From the NCBI GenBank assembly GCA_019925795.1, contig CM034305.1, positions 65,584,573 through 65,648,572 on the forward strand: a DNA stretch of 64,000 bases, read 5' to 3'. Made by a program: the position numbers and the translations under genes. How positions within the stretch are numbered: position 1 is the stretch's first letter; the number at the start of each line of letters is the position of its first letter. Under the pieces are notes generated by a model. That model was not told the DNA's origin, searched no databases, and was given only the letters and a program-made list of their open reading frames with translations. This stretch comes from Dendrobium chrysotoxum (Eukaryota > Streptophyta > Magnoliopsida > Asparagales > Orchidaceae). Below are positions 1 through 10,900 of this stretch, piece by piece.

Positions 1-3000
1 AAGCCTAGATTAAGTTGAGTGAAAAGGTTTCAAAGGTAAAAGCTCTCGTTATTAAATTGTGAATTCTTGTTAATCGTTGTAGCTTTACTTTTACTCTTTG
101 TGTTACTTAGATTGTTTGGCTAATCTTCATTGCTCTTCTTTGCCTAAGCGAGTTGAAAGCTAAGTTTTCCTAGAACTCATCCTTGTTACAAGTAATATTT
201 TTGTTGGAAAGCTTTGTTAAATATCTTTCTTAATTTCTTAATGTAACTTCGATTGTATCACATCAAAACTTCACTTGTTAACGAGCTCATGAGGCAAGCT
301 TATTGAGCCATAAGCTTGTCGAGCCACACGTTTAAATTAAAATACATTTCAAAATTAATTTCATAATAATATAATAAAATATATACTAAATATTTTTAAT
401 TATTTCTTGAGTCAAATTCGAGTTTTCCAAACAAGCTTGAGTAATTGAGCCGAGCTCAAGTCTAATAATTTTCAAATAAGTCGAGTTCGAGCTCAATAAG
501 AATTAAATGAGCTTTTGATTAGGAAGATACTCGACTTTACTCAACTCATTTACACCCCTCTTGTTACTTGCTTCTACGGTACAAATCTCATTGTAGAGAC
601 TAATATTAGATGCAGTACCCTGCAAAATGGTTTTAAGAGTATGAGTTTGCCCTTTAGGTCTGCTACCCAAGAGGGATGTCAATAGGCGGAGATGGTTAAG
701 AATTGTCATTCATGCTCATTTGCACGAAGTTTGTTGCCATTTACTTGATGCTCATTTCCTACAAGTTCAGCATGTGCTATTTAACTGGAATCTTGATGGT
801 CCCTTGGAACCGATTAAGCATAGAAAAAGCCTAAGTACCTTGTTTGCCTACTTTCTTCAGTGCATGTGGGGAGCGTGGAACTTCTGTGTCATGGAAAGCA
901 ATGTTACCAACCCAGATGTTTTTGTTGGCGTGCTACTGCATTTACATGGAAGCTGTAAATGGCATTGGAATTTGACTAGATTTAACTTTAACCTTCTGGA
1001 GACGTATAACTTTCAGGCTTCTCGAGGCTTTCCTGGTGTGTTGATGTCTCCACCCGGCAGTATGGTGCAAAAGGAAATTGACAGAGCGTTGCTTGAGGAT
1101 GGCAGTGGTGTGAGCTGTTCTCTTCACATTATGAGCTTAATTATCACTAAATGGAGCCGTCATATAATTTGACGCGTTTGAGTCCACTATCCAAATCATA
1201 TTTTTTTCTTATTTGCAATGGGGCATCTGAGAAGTTATTTTGTTTAAGCAACCAAACTTATTCCTGTGATATTCTAAAATAAGCTTCTAATGGTATAATA
1301 ATTAGTTTTCTTCAATTTATTATCTAAATGATTCTTGATTATTGACTCTCTTTGGAAACTTTTAGTCTATAATTTATAATGGAGTTTTTTTATTTTGCGG
1401 TTGATTTCTAAAATGGAAGTTGCTAGTTTATACAATGATGGCATTTTCATGGCAGTTACGATTACCTTCTTTTCAGGAGGATCCTTTATATATATTTGCC
1501 TCTTTTATTGGACAAAATTTGGCTTATAGTGGTGGTGAAGGACCTATCAGTTTGAAGGAGAGACTCCATATTGAAGGACCAATCAATCTCACAGGGAGTA
1601 AAACTTTAATGTTTCTGATACTATCTTGAGAATTAAAATGAGAAGAGAGAAGAGTAGAAAATTTGAGATTATATGACTGAATTTATTTTTTTGTTCTACG
1701 TAAAAAATAAAATAAGAAGCTATGTATAAATAGAAGGAAATAATTATAAAAATTGAAAATCATTCTTTAATTTTGGAATTCAGAGTTAACTACACATTAT
1801 AAATGGAATGCTGTTGTACATCGATTAGTAGATTGTTGTAAATCAAAAGTCGTTATTCATAGATTACTGGATTGCTACAGATGAGAAGTTGCTATTCACA
1901 AATTGCTGGGTTGTTGTAGATGAAAATGTGCTAAAAGCACACTTCTTTCATCTCAAAAGCTAATTTTGAAAATCCCATAAGCAAATTGTGTTGTGACCAA
2001 ACATAAAGTTTTAGTAACGATTAAGTTCATCTTTCAGAAATAAATTTTGGTACGTTATCTTGATAAATTAAAGAACAATGACAGAAATCACCCAAAGGAA
2101 GAATCATGACCCACGCCTGTACAAGAAGATTTATCCATAAAGGTTGTTGCGTGCAACTGTGAAGCAGTAGAATACACACATGCAACAAACACTCACATAA
2201 GAATAGAGGAAAACTTGGAATTTTATTTCAACACGATACGTTCATATTGATTATTTTATGCTTAAGGATCCTCTTTGTAGCCTATAAATAACTCAAATAA
2301 AAAACTTCTTAAAATCTATGAAGATCTGTTCAAATGCAACGAGTTTCAATTCTCTAAGCCAAAAATAGTAAGAATCAACTTTAGATCGACATAAGAAGGC
2401 AGCAATAGAACTATAGCAATTCACAGAACTAAGGCTATCAGACTGTAGCTTAATATCTTTTGGGATTCTGGATCAGTTAAGTCTTTGCTGACGAAGGAAT
2501 TAAAAATTTCCCTCAGTATTTCCAGAGGGAATTATAAGTGAGGATTGATTTCTCATCTATAGATTTGTATTGGGATGAATCCAAATCATTTGGAGCTCCA
2601 AAACTCATTGATTTGAAAACAAAAATATTTTCTTGGAAGGGATACAATATTTTAAATTCAGACTATGAACCGTTTCTACAAATTTCAGCCAAGTTTACAC
2701 GTTCTATATATTCCTGCAACATGTACTTCTCTGTTCTCTTCTCTTTCTCAGTTTGCGTTCTGCAGTTCTTATATTATTGACTTGGAACATTCTCTTCTTT
2801 TTTCTTCTAATTTTATTTTGCGAATATAAGGTGACTGCTTAAGTGCGGAGCTGAACGGATATTTGATGGTTTTGAGGCAGGGAAGGCAGGGAAAAATATG
2901 CCCAATAAAAGGTACGCTTTTATTTGTACTTGTTTTGTTCTCTGGTTCTTACAGTGATATGACTGCCTAGATTTTGATCTTTGGGTATGATCCTAGGATG

Positions 3001-3007
3001 ATATTAA
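1..3007. other. AT-rich region without a recognised gene
   Basis: No gene is recognised. An open frame at about 720-1172 (+) has no ATG near its start and resembles no family I know. Positions about 270-560 are rich in GAGCTC/CGAG motifs, a type of repeat also seen at 31.2-31.5 kb and 51.7-52.5 kb; its right edge, read on the minus strand, begins AGGGGTGTAAATGAG. Positions about 1811-1925 hold a loose three-fold repeat of about 45 bp (GGATTGCTACAGATGAGAAG and variants). Confidence 0.4.
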
Positions 3008-3127
3008 GGTTTCGTTTGGGATGACTTTTTTAATGCTTCTTAAAACAGTTTTTTAGTACAAAGTTTTTAATTTTTGTACTAGAAAGTTACTTTAAAAAGT
3101 AGTAAGAAAGCCATCCCAAATAAAGCC
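3008..3127. mobile_element. Tourist-like MITE, family 1
   Basis: 120-bp element with terminal inverted repeats (GGTTTCGTTTGGGAT at the left; ATCCCAAATAAAGCC at the right). It is flanked by a perfect 3-bp duplication, TAA, on both sides. A 3-bp duplication and GG...CC ends point to the PIF/Harbinger (Tourist) group. No coding capacity. Confidence 0.8.
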
Positions 3128-3662
3128 TAAATCGATAATCTTATAGGGCAATGCATGGTGTATTTGTTGAGTATTAGTTATGTAAGGTCTGACATAGTAA
3201 TATGCATAGGCTTTTACCGAGTTTAGTCTCTTAAAAAATCATAATATTCAACATTAAACATTTAGTGTACATTTGAGATAATTTTCGCTACATGTGATTT
3301 TAGTGGTAGATATATACATATATAAAAATTCAGTGGTATATATGTAAATCCCACTGAAAAAACATTAGCAATGCCAAGTTCAATCTAGTAAGTCTTGCAA
3401 GTATTAACTAAATATATCTAATTCTGTATTTTGTTTATCTTGTTGAGATTGCAATCTGTGCTTTAATAAGTTCTTCACTCAAATTAAAGTTTCTCTGCCC
3501 CCCACTTATATCTAATAACTCTATCGTGTTAGGAATTGGGCTTTCCATAGCTATTAAATCAGAACAGAAATTTATGTAGAGATATAAAGATGCAAAATAT
3601 ATCAGAATTGGCTTTAGAGTCCTTGAATTTATGTTGAGATTAGTGTTACATATGATATTTCG

Positions 3663-4205
3663 AATTGTACTAATTTTAGCATACAACAACAACAACAATA
3701 TCAAGCCTTTATCCCACTACGTGGTGTCGGCTACATGAATCCTTTTTCTTCATTGTGTCTTGTTAAAAGTCAAATTCTCGTTTAAATCTAATAAAAAATG
3801 ATTATTTCTAATATTTCTAACCAAGTCTTTTTAGGTCTACCTCTACCTTTCTTAACATAAGTCAAATCTAAGACCTCTACTTTCCTAACCGGGTCATTGG
3901 GAGGCCACCGTTTTATGTGACCAAACCATCTAAAGCGACTCTCTCTAATCTTATCTTCCACTGGAGCTACTCCAACCTTTTCACGAATATGCTCATTTCG
4001 TATCCTATCTATAAGGGTAAAGCAACTCATCCACCTGAGCATCCTCATCTCTACAACACTTAACTTAGAATTATACTTCTTTTTTAATGGCCAACATTTG
4101 GCACCATAAAGCATTGCAGGTTTCACCACCATCTTATAGAATTTTTCCTTAAGTTTGAAGGATACTTTTCTATCACACAACTTAAATTGTACTAATTTTA
4201 GCATA
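3663..4205 (-). mobile_element. 5'-truncated RTE-type LINE with 21-bp target duplication
   Basis: Minus-strand 3' fragment of a non-LTR retrotransposon. The open frame 4204-3788 encodes the region after the reverse transcriptase, with MLYGAKCWPLK, RMLRWMSCFT and EKVGVAPVEDKIRESRFRWFGHIKR, a signature shared by plant RTE elements. The 3' end is the (CAA)n tract at about 3684-3696, which reads (TTG)n on the sense strand. The same 21 bp (beginning AATTGTACTAATTTT) occurs at 3663-3683 and 4185-4205, so the insertion ends are defined exactly. 5' truncation is normal for LINE integration. The element is dead. Confidence 0.88.
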
Positions 4206-5382
4206 AATCAAATAATTTTGAAATGTCGTCGGGGTATTTGACGTAAATGTTTTCTATCAAATATTGAGATTGAGGGGCAATAATTCAGTATAAGGGCACC
4301 TGAATGAATATAGAAGAGTTACATGATTAAGTGGAATTCACTTATATTTTTTATTGCAAAGAGAGATAATGATCTGTTAATTTAAAGATAAAAATCTGAT
4401 CTAAAACTTTTATTCCTTTTTCTTTCCAGCTTTGTTCTCTTCTCTTATTCCTTCTCTAAATTCAAGCATAATTCTTTTATCCATTATGCTCATCTTGTAA
4501 GTCAGATCGCCTGATGGTCTTCGGTTTCGTTTGGGATAATTTTTTTTACTAATTTCTTAATCAGCTTTTTTAGCACAAAAATTTTTATTTCAAAAAAAAT
4601 TTGTATTAAAAAATTAATTTATAAAACAATAAGAAAGCCATTCTCAATGAAGCCTTGAACCCTTCAACCCTTCTGACCATAGCTAATTTTCATTTGAGAG
4701 AGCTTAATTTCGACTTTTCAATTATCATCTCCAGCTTTTTAGTGGTCATTACTAATCACCCGATAAGTAAACAAATGCCAAAATAACAGGTTGACTAAAT
4801 TAGAAGAATAAGTAATTTCTTGTAACGATTTATTTTCATACCAAAATAATAGAAAAATTATACTCCATCAAACATATTCTTCTTTTTCTCTCCTTATCCT
4901 TTTCATGCGCTATGGATGCTCTGTCTATATGCCGCACTACTAACAAAGTAACAAGAACTATCACAGACCGTCCAATTTGGGCAGCTGACTAAGCTTCTTT
5001 GGATTCCATATGAAATTGTCTCATTCATTATTTTCTTACCAACAATAAAAAAATTGGAAGTTGGGAGTTTTAGAAGTTTCTTCTTGTTCTTTTGCAGTGG
5101 AGAGTGCTATGTACAGACTAACCAATTACATATTTCATTTAAGGCATTTCAATCGTGCATTACATTTGTACTTCTAATTTTATTTTTATGTATAATAAAT
5201 GCATATATATTAGAAAAATTCTTCGAGATATTTGAAAAATTCATCAGAGGGGAGGCAGTCACAAAATGATATAGATATATATTTTTTAATCAAAGGCTAA
5301 ATAATAAAGTGAGGTTAATAATAGGCAGTGCATCAAAAAATGTAATGTATTTGTTGATTAATTTTTACTTTGTGTCCTACAT
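4206..5382. other. Noncoding AT-rich stretch with one MITE
   Basis: Apart from the family 1 MITE at 4523-4654 I see no gene or RNA here. Short open frames such as 5054-5269 look like chance. Confidence 0.5.
4523..4654. mobile_element. Tourist-like MITE, family 1 (diverged)
   Basis: Starts GGTTTCGTTTGGGATAA and ends CATTCTCAATGAAGCC, matching the family ends at 3008-3127. Flanking bases TTC/TTG are an imperfect 3-bp duplication. Confidence 0.65.
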
Positions 5383-5383
5383 G

Positions 5384-5563
5384 GAGAGATTATTACGTAC
5401 AGAGTCCAGACGCAGAGAATCATTTGGTTTTGTGACTGTGAACAGTTAAAACTCAGTAAAACACAGTAGAAGCGCAGTGGTGAACAGTAACTGTGCTTTT
5501 ACCGTTCACAGTCATAAAACCGAACGGTTCTCTGCGTCCGGACTCCGCACGTAATAATCTCTC
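5384..5563. mobile_element. Mutator-like MITE, family 2
   Basis: Long palindromic element. The left end reads GAGAGATTATTACGT and the right end ACGTAATAATCTCTC, and pairing continues inward through CAGAGTCC/GGACTCCG and an inner pair TTTTGTGACTGTGAAC/GTTCACAGTCATAAAA. The adjacent 9-mers, TCCTACATG (left) and CCCAACATG (right), match at 7 of 9 positions, suggesting an aged 9-bp target duplication. GAGA-type ends and a 9-bp duplication suggest a Mutator (MULE) origin. Related copies are at 38321-38486 and 61927-62082. Confidence 0.72.
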
Positions 5564-5564
5564 C

Positions 5565-7700
5565 CCAACATGACTCTATATAAGCCTAAAATAGTATAGT
5601 AAAGGGAAAAATATTTTAGCTAAATGTATTTTTTTTCCTTAATGAAGTATTAGATGGAGTGTGACATATAAAGTCATAAGTGCACACAAAGATATTTGAT
5701 AAAGGCCTTTCAACCATGCACGACATTGGAGTAAAAGGTTATGATAAAGTAGGTTCCCACATAATGTATTGTCATAGTCCAGAGTTTGAATAAACTGAGA
5801 TCATATATTTATAATGGTGGTTGAAGGCTTTGTTATTGTTGATATGAATATGAACTTTTCGATTTTTTTTTTTGTGTTTTGAATTTTATTTATTTAGGTG
5901 AATTATGTAAAATTAAAATTCAAATGTGTAATATGAAAAGATAAAATCACTCTTATTTACATCTAATAATGATATTATGAATGTATCAACCTTAAGTTTT
6001 TTGGTACACAAATAACTGTTAAGAGAGATTTAGTTGAACAGTAGAATTCAATAAGGTCATGAATTAGTTTTGGGCTTACTAATATAGGGATATGTTTAAT
6101 ATGTGAAGAATCCTATTCAACTTAAATTCTTCCTCCTTGAGAGGTTGAGAAGTTGTGATAGCCCTTCTCATTAGATAAAAGTTGAAGTATCTTAGTATAT
6201 CATGGTAGATATAGCATCAACATCATAATCAACACTAACTTTAGTCTCCAGATGGCATAAAAAGTAAAATTGTCTTTTTTGTTAATTGTATATTTGCAAT
6301 GAGAAATTCTCTCCTCTCACATAAGGTCCCTTACATTCCAACAAGTGTAGTGAAGGACATAATACAAGATGTCTTATTATGCAAAACTTGAGGTTAGGTG
6401 GGAAGGTTATGAGATTGGTATGGGGCTTAAGAATGATGGAAGAATGGACAGGGCAGATGATGAAAGGGAAGGGAAAAAAAGGTATTAGCATATGTTTAAA
6501 GAAGGTGGGGCACATATTATTTGTAGCAATGAGCTATTTAATGTTAGCGATGAGAAGTGATTGATACTTGAAGCTGCGACAGAGAGGAGTTCAAGAGGGG
6601 GGTGGCATTACCACTCTTCCGATCTGGGAGGCCCTACTTATCGAGAGGTTCTTATTACGTCTTTTTTCTTAAAGTTGAATGAGGGAAGTGGTGACACCCC
6701 ATGACAAAGAGATGTGGTATGAGTTTTTTTCATGAGCAGAAAACATTGCAGTATTTACAAGCGACAAGCTTCGAGTCATAGACAGCCTCATGGAAGATTT
6801 TTGAAACCATTAAGGTTAATGGGGATTGTATCGGGAGGGAGATATGGGTATGATCTAAACATTGACCTTTATAATAATTGCTTACATTTGGTAGTAAGGA
6901 GAGCATCAACAAGTAAGGAGATCCCTATTTTGTTACATTCGAGGGACTCTCTTCACCCTAATAATAAAGAGAGAAGTTAGGAAATTTAACTCAATAAGGA
7001 ATTCCAAAAAGTAATCTTTTCCATGCTTAAAATCCCATTATCATTATTTGAAAATGAATAGTTTCTCATTAATGGACTAGGGACCTCCATCCATACATGC
7101 TTAAAATCCTCATGATAAAAATTTAAAAATAAAAGAAATATTTTGATAAAGTAATAAGATCCAAATTATTTCTAGCACAACAAAGAGAAGAGATTTATAG
7201 AAGGGCCTTTTAACAATACCATATCTAGGAATAAATCCCAATCTTTTGTGCAAGAGGAAAGATCATTCATATAGAAGCTATCTTAATATGAAGTATTACT
7301 GATGTAGGGAAGGAGGAAATTCCCATATCCAACAATATGAACATGAAGAATGTATTTTCATTTGAGGATGAGAAAATACTTTACTCCACACGTATTAGGT
7401 TAGGGTTTGTAGGTCTTGCACCAAGAGATATAGAGAGAGAAGAGCAGCAATCCAGAGGCGAGAAAGAGAAATAAACTCGTAGAAGTTACACGACTCAGTA
7501 TAAATCAAGAAGAGAAATATATTTAGAAAGAAGAGCTTTGTATATAAGAATAGGAGAAAAAAAATAATAAAGTTGATAACAATCAAAATGAGAGTTCCAC
7601 TTGAATGACGATTATCCACAAAATATACTATTTAAAAGAAGTAAAAAAATTCATGGAAAAGAAAAAAGATGGAATCACATAAATTTGAAACTCCCTTCAA
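5565..7700. other. Intergenic, no gene recognised
   Basis: AT-rich with purine-rich tracts (6,400-6,700 and 7,400-7,600). Opposed short open frames on both strands near 6,280-6,980 have no recognisable domain and mixed start codons. I see no supported gene. Confidence 0.4.

Positions 7701-7703
<3 letters not shown>

Positions 7704-7742
<39 letters not shown>
7704..7742. repeat. (AT)n microsatellite upstream of NRAMP
   Basis: Pure AT dinucleotide tract about 250 bp before the NRAMP start codon; a shorter AT tract follows at 7823-7840. Confidence 0.9.
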
Positions 7743-7744
<2 letters not shown>

Positions 7745-7745
7745 C

Positions 7746-7915
7746 CATATTAGTGATCAAAAAATCATTTATTAAAAAAACAGTCACTACCTAAATAAAA
7801 TAAAATAATATAAAAAATCATGTATATATATATATATATAAAATTAATTAATTCATATTAGTGATAAAAACTCATTTATTAAAAAAACAGTCACTACCTA
7901 AATAAAATAAAATAA
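7746..7915. repeat. Direct repeat pair upstream of NRAMP
   Basis: About 60 bp (CATATTAGTGAT, then TTTATTAAAAAAACAGTCAC and CTACCTAAATAAAA) occurs at about 7746-7805 and again at about 7854-7915, separated by an AT microsatellite. It lies within 250 bp upstream of the NRAMP ATG, so the duplication has altered the proximal promoter or 5' leader. Confidence 0.8.
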
Positions 7916-7995
7916 AATAAAATAAAATTCTTCCAAAATTGCACCAAGGACAGAAAATCCTCGGTCCCACCTAAAGCACAAGCACCAGGTGGAAG

Positions 7996-10900
7996 ATGTC
8001 GACAGCGACCGGAGGCATGACGCCGGTGGATATAAGTCTCCCCGCACACTCATCTTCCTCCGACAAAAATCGCCGCTTCTTTTCCTTTCTAGCTTCCCTT
8101 GCCACCGTCGTCGGCGCCAACACCCGGAATACTTCCATGCCGTCTCCCTTCGACGAGGAGGCCAACACTCTCCTTCCTTCCGGGTCGCCGGAGCCCAACG
8201 ACGAGGAGGAGAAGGCCTACGAATCCAGCGAAAAGATCATCGTTCCTGGCGCCGAAGATGAGGAGAGAGAAGGCGAGGTACGGCGTTTCTCTTGGCGGAA
8301 GCTATGGCTATTCACAGGGCCGGGGTTTCTGATGAGCATAGCGTTTCTGGATCCGGGGAATCTGGAGGGGGATCTCCAGGCGGGGGCGATTGCTGGATAC
8401 TCGCTGCTTTGGCTGCTGATGTGGGCGACGATGATGGGGCTTTTGATCCAAATGTTGTCGGCGCGGCTTGGAGTGGCGACTGGGCGGCATCTGGCGGAGC
8501 ATTGTCGGGAGGAGTACCCATGGTGGGCTAGGGTTTCGCTGTGGGTTATGGCGGAGGTGGCGTTGATTGGTGCGGATATACAGGAGGTTATTGGGAGCGC
8601 TATTGCGATCAAGATCCTTAGCCGTGGCGTGCTGCCACTTTGGGCTGGCGTGGTCATCACCGCGCTTGATTGGTAAGGTTATACTTCGAGATGTAGACGA
8701 ATAATGATTTCTGCTTCTTGATCTTGACATGCAATTACATTTTTTATTTTCAGTAAAATTTAGAGAATCTACCATTTTATTTGTTTGAATTCAGTTTAAA
8801 AACCGGATTTCTTACACTGTATTTGGTTGGAATCTGCTGTTTGAATTCCTATGGGGTAGTATTGGTATGCAAGCTTAGTTTGACCTCTTTATGGAGAAAG
8901 TTATTTGGCTGTGTTATTTCATGTATGCTGCAAATATGAAATTGTAAGTTATATTAAGAGATCTCTCATTAATTAGTAACTTATGTGAAAAAGGCATGTC
9001 TTGCCTCTCAAGTTGGCGCTTTTGGTTCTTAGTACCTCAGTATTGCTTTCCCGTTGATTAAGTATGGATTGATGTTTGCTATTGTAAAAATTATTTGAAC
9101 TAGAGAAGGGATTTTGGAACCTACCTTGTTATTAAGGAAGCTTGAGAATTATCACTAATTTATTTGGTTGAAGTGAAACCATTCCTTGATTCTTTCATTT
9201 GCTTTCGTTATCTAGTTATTGTTGGAAAGGACCGTACAATAATGTTAACTATTTTCTTAGCTATTCATTTGACTTTTGGGTAGTTGGAAAATTGAACTAA
9301 GCATATGAATAATTGTTTTTAGGGTTCCTGAATACATGTCTAATGTTGTTTTTAATTTGTTTTTTAATCAAACACTATATATCTTTATTGCTTTACTTTC
9401 TTTTGGCAGCTTCATCTTTCTTTTCCTTGAGAACTATGGGGTTAGAAAGTTGGAAGCCTTCTTTGCACTTCTCATATCAACCATGGCCATTTCTTTTGCA
9501 TGGATGTTTGGAGAAACCAAACCCAGCGGAAGGGAGCTTCTGATTGGTAATGCTCTCTTACAAAGACATTGATAAGTAGCCCTATTATATTTCTCACTAC
9601 GCTTAGCTCTAAGTTCTCTTTGCAGGTGTTTTAATTCCTAAATTGAACTCTAAAACAATTAGGCAGGCTGTGGGGGTTGTGGGTTGTGTAATTATGCCAC
9701 ATAATGTATATCTGCATTCGGCTCTGGTGCAGTCAAGAAAGGTTGATCCTAACAAGAAAAATCGTGTTCAAGAAGCGCTGAATTATTATACCATAGAGTC
9801 AACAGTTGCTCTCATCATCTCCTTCATAATAAATTTGTTTGTGACAACTGTTTTTGCAAAAGGATTTTATGGTAGTAAAGATGCTGACAGTATTGGCCTT
9901 GAGAATGCGGGGCAGTATTTAAAACAGAAGTATGGGGGAGGACTGTTGCCTATTCTTTATATATGGGGTATAGGACTATTAGCTGCAGGGCAAAGCAGTA
10001 CAATTACTGGCACTTATGCTGGGCAGTTTATTATGGGAGGATTTCTCAATCTAAGATTGAAGAAGTGGCTCAGGGCGTTGATAACCAGAAGCTTTGCTAT
10101 TGTTCCAACAATGATTGTTGCTCTCTTTTTTGACACCTCTGATGATGCATTAGATATTTTGAATGAATGGTTGAATGTTCTTCAGTCAGTACAAATTCCA
10201 TTTGCCCTCATTCCTCTTCTTACTTTGGTATCAAAGGAGCAAGTCATGGGAGATTTTAAGATCGGCCATCTAACTAAGGTAACATATTCTTCTTTTATCT
10301 CCTCTTTATCTTTTGCTTGTAGTACATTTGAGCAATAATAAGCCTATTAGGACATTAATTTTAGGTCAGTGCATGAATAACACCATGCAAAAAGTAGTAT
10401 TTCAACTTCGGCTTCTTTTGGGACAGCTTTCTTACTGCTTTTTGAAACAATTTTTTTGTATAAAAATTTGTGTACTATAAAATTGCTTTATAAGCAGTAA
10501 GAAAGTTGTCCCAAATGAAACCTTTATCTCATAGTTTCAGTTAAGATTTTAGAATCATAATTAACTTATGGAATCTTTATTATTCCATTACTTTTAATAT
10601 CAACTCATCAGGATTTTCTTATCCTTAAATATGATGGTTCATGGAATGATGGAAATAACTACTTACACGTCTATGTCATTTGTCTATCAAGTTAATTTAA
10701 CCGATTGAGAATAAAAAGGAAAAGAAAGGGAACGAGATGAAAGAAGATACCTAGTGGCTAACCTAGTTTTCTTAATCACTTAGATGAAGAAGAAAGCCTC
10801 GCACATTCTTAACATGGCTAAAATCACTTACATTCATAAAAAAAGCTGGGTTCTAAATAAAAGACAATACTTCATGAAAGGGTCTTTTGCTCTAAAAGTA

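Noticed and set aside
720..1172. 150-aa open frame near the left edge.
   Set aside because: It has no ATG near its start and no family likeness that I recognise; kept only as a remark for the region.
6611..6624. CACTCTTCCGATCT resembles the end of a sequencing adapter.
   Set aside because: Only about 12 bases match, no further adapter sequence is adjacent, and such a match can arise by chance. No evidence for a misjoin.
7971..8775. Overlapping open frames on both strands across the first NRAMP exon.
   Set aside because: Shadows caused by high GC content; only the frame starting at 7996 carries the NRAMP domain and splices in frame.
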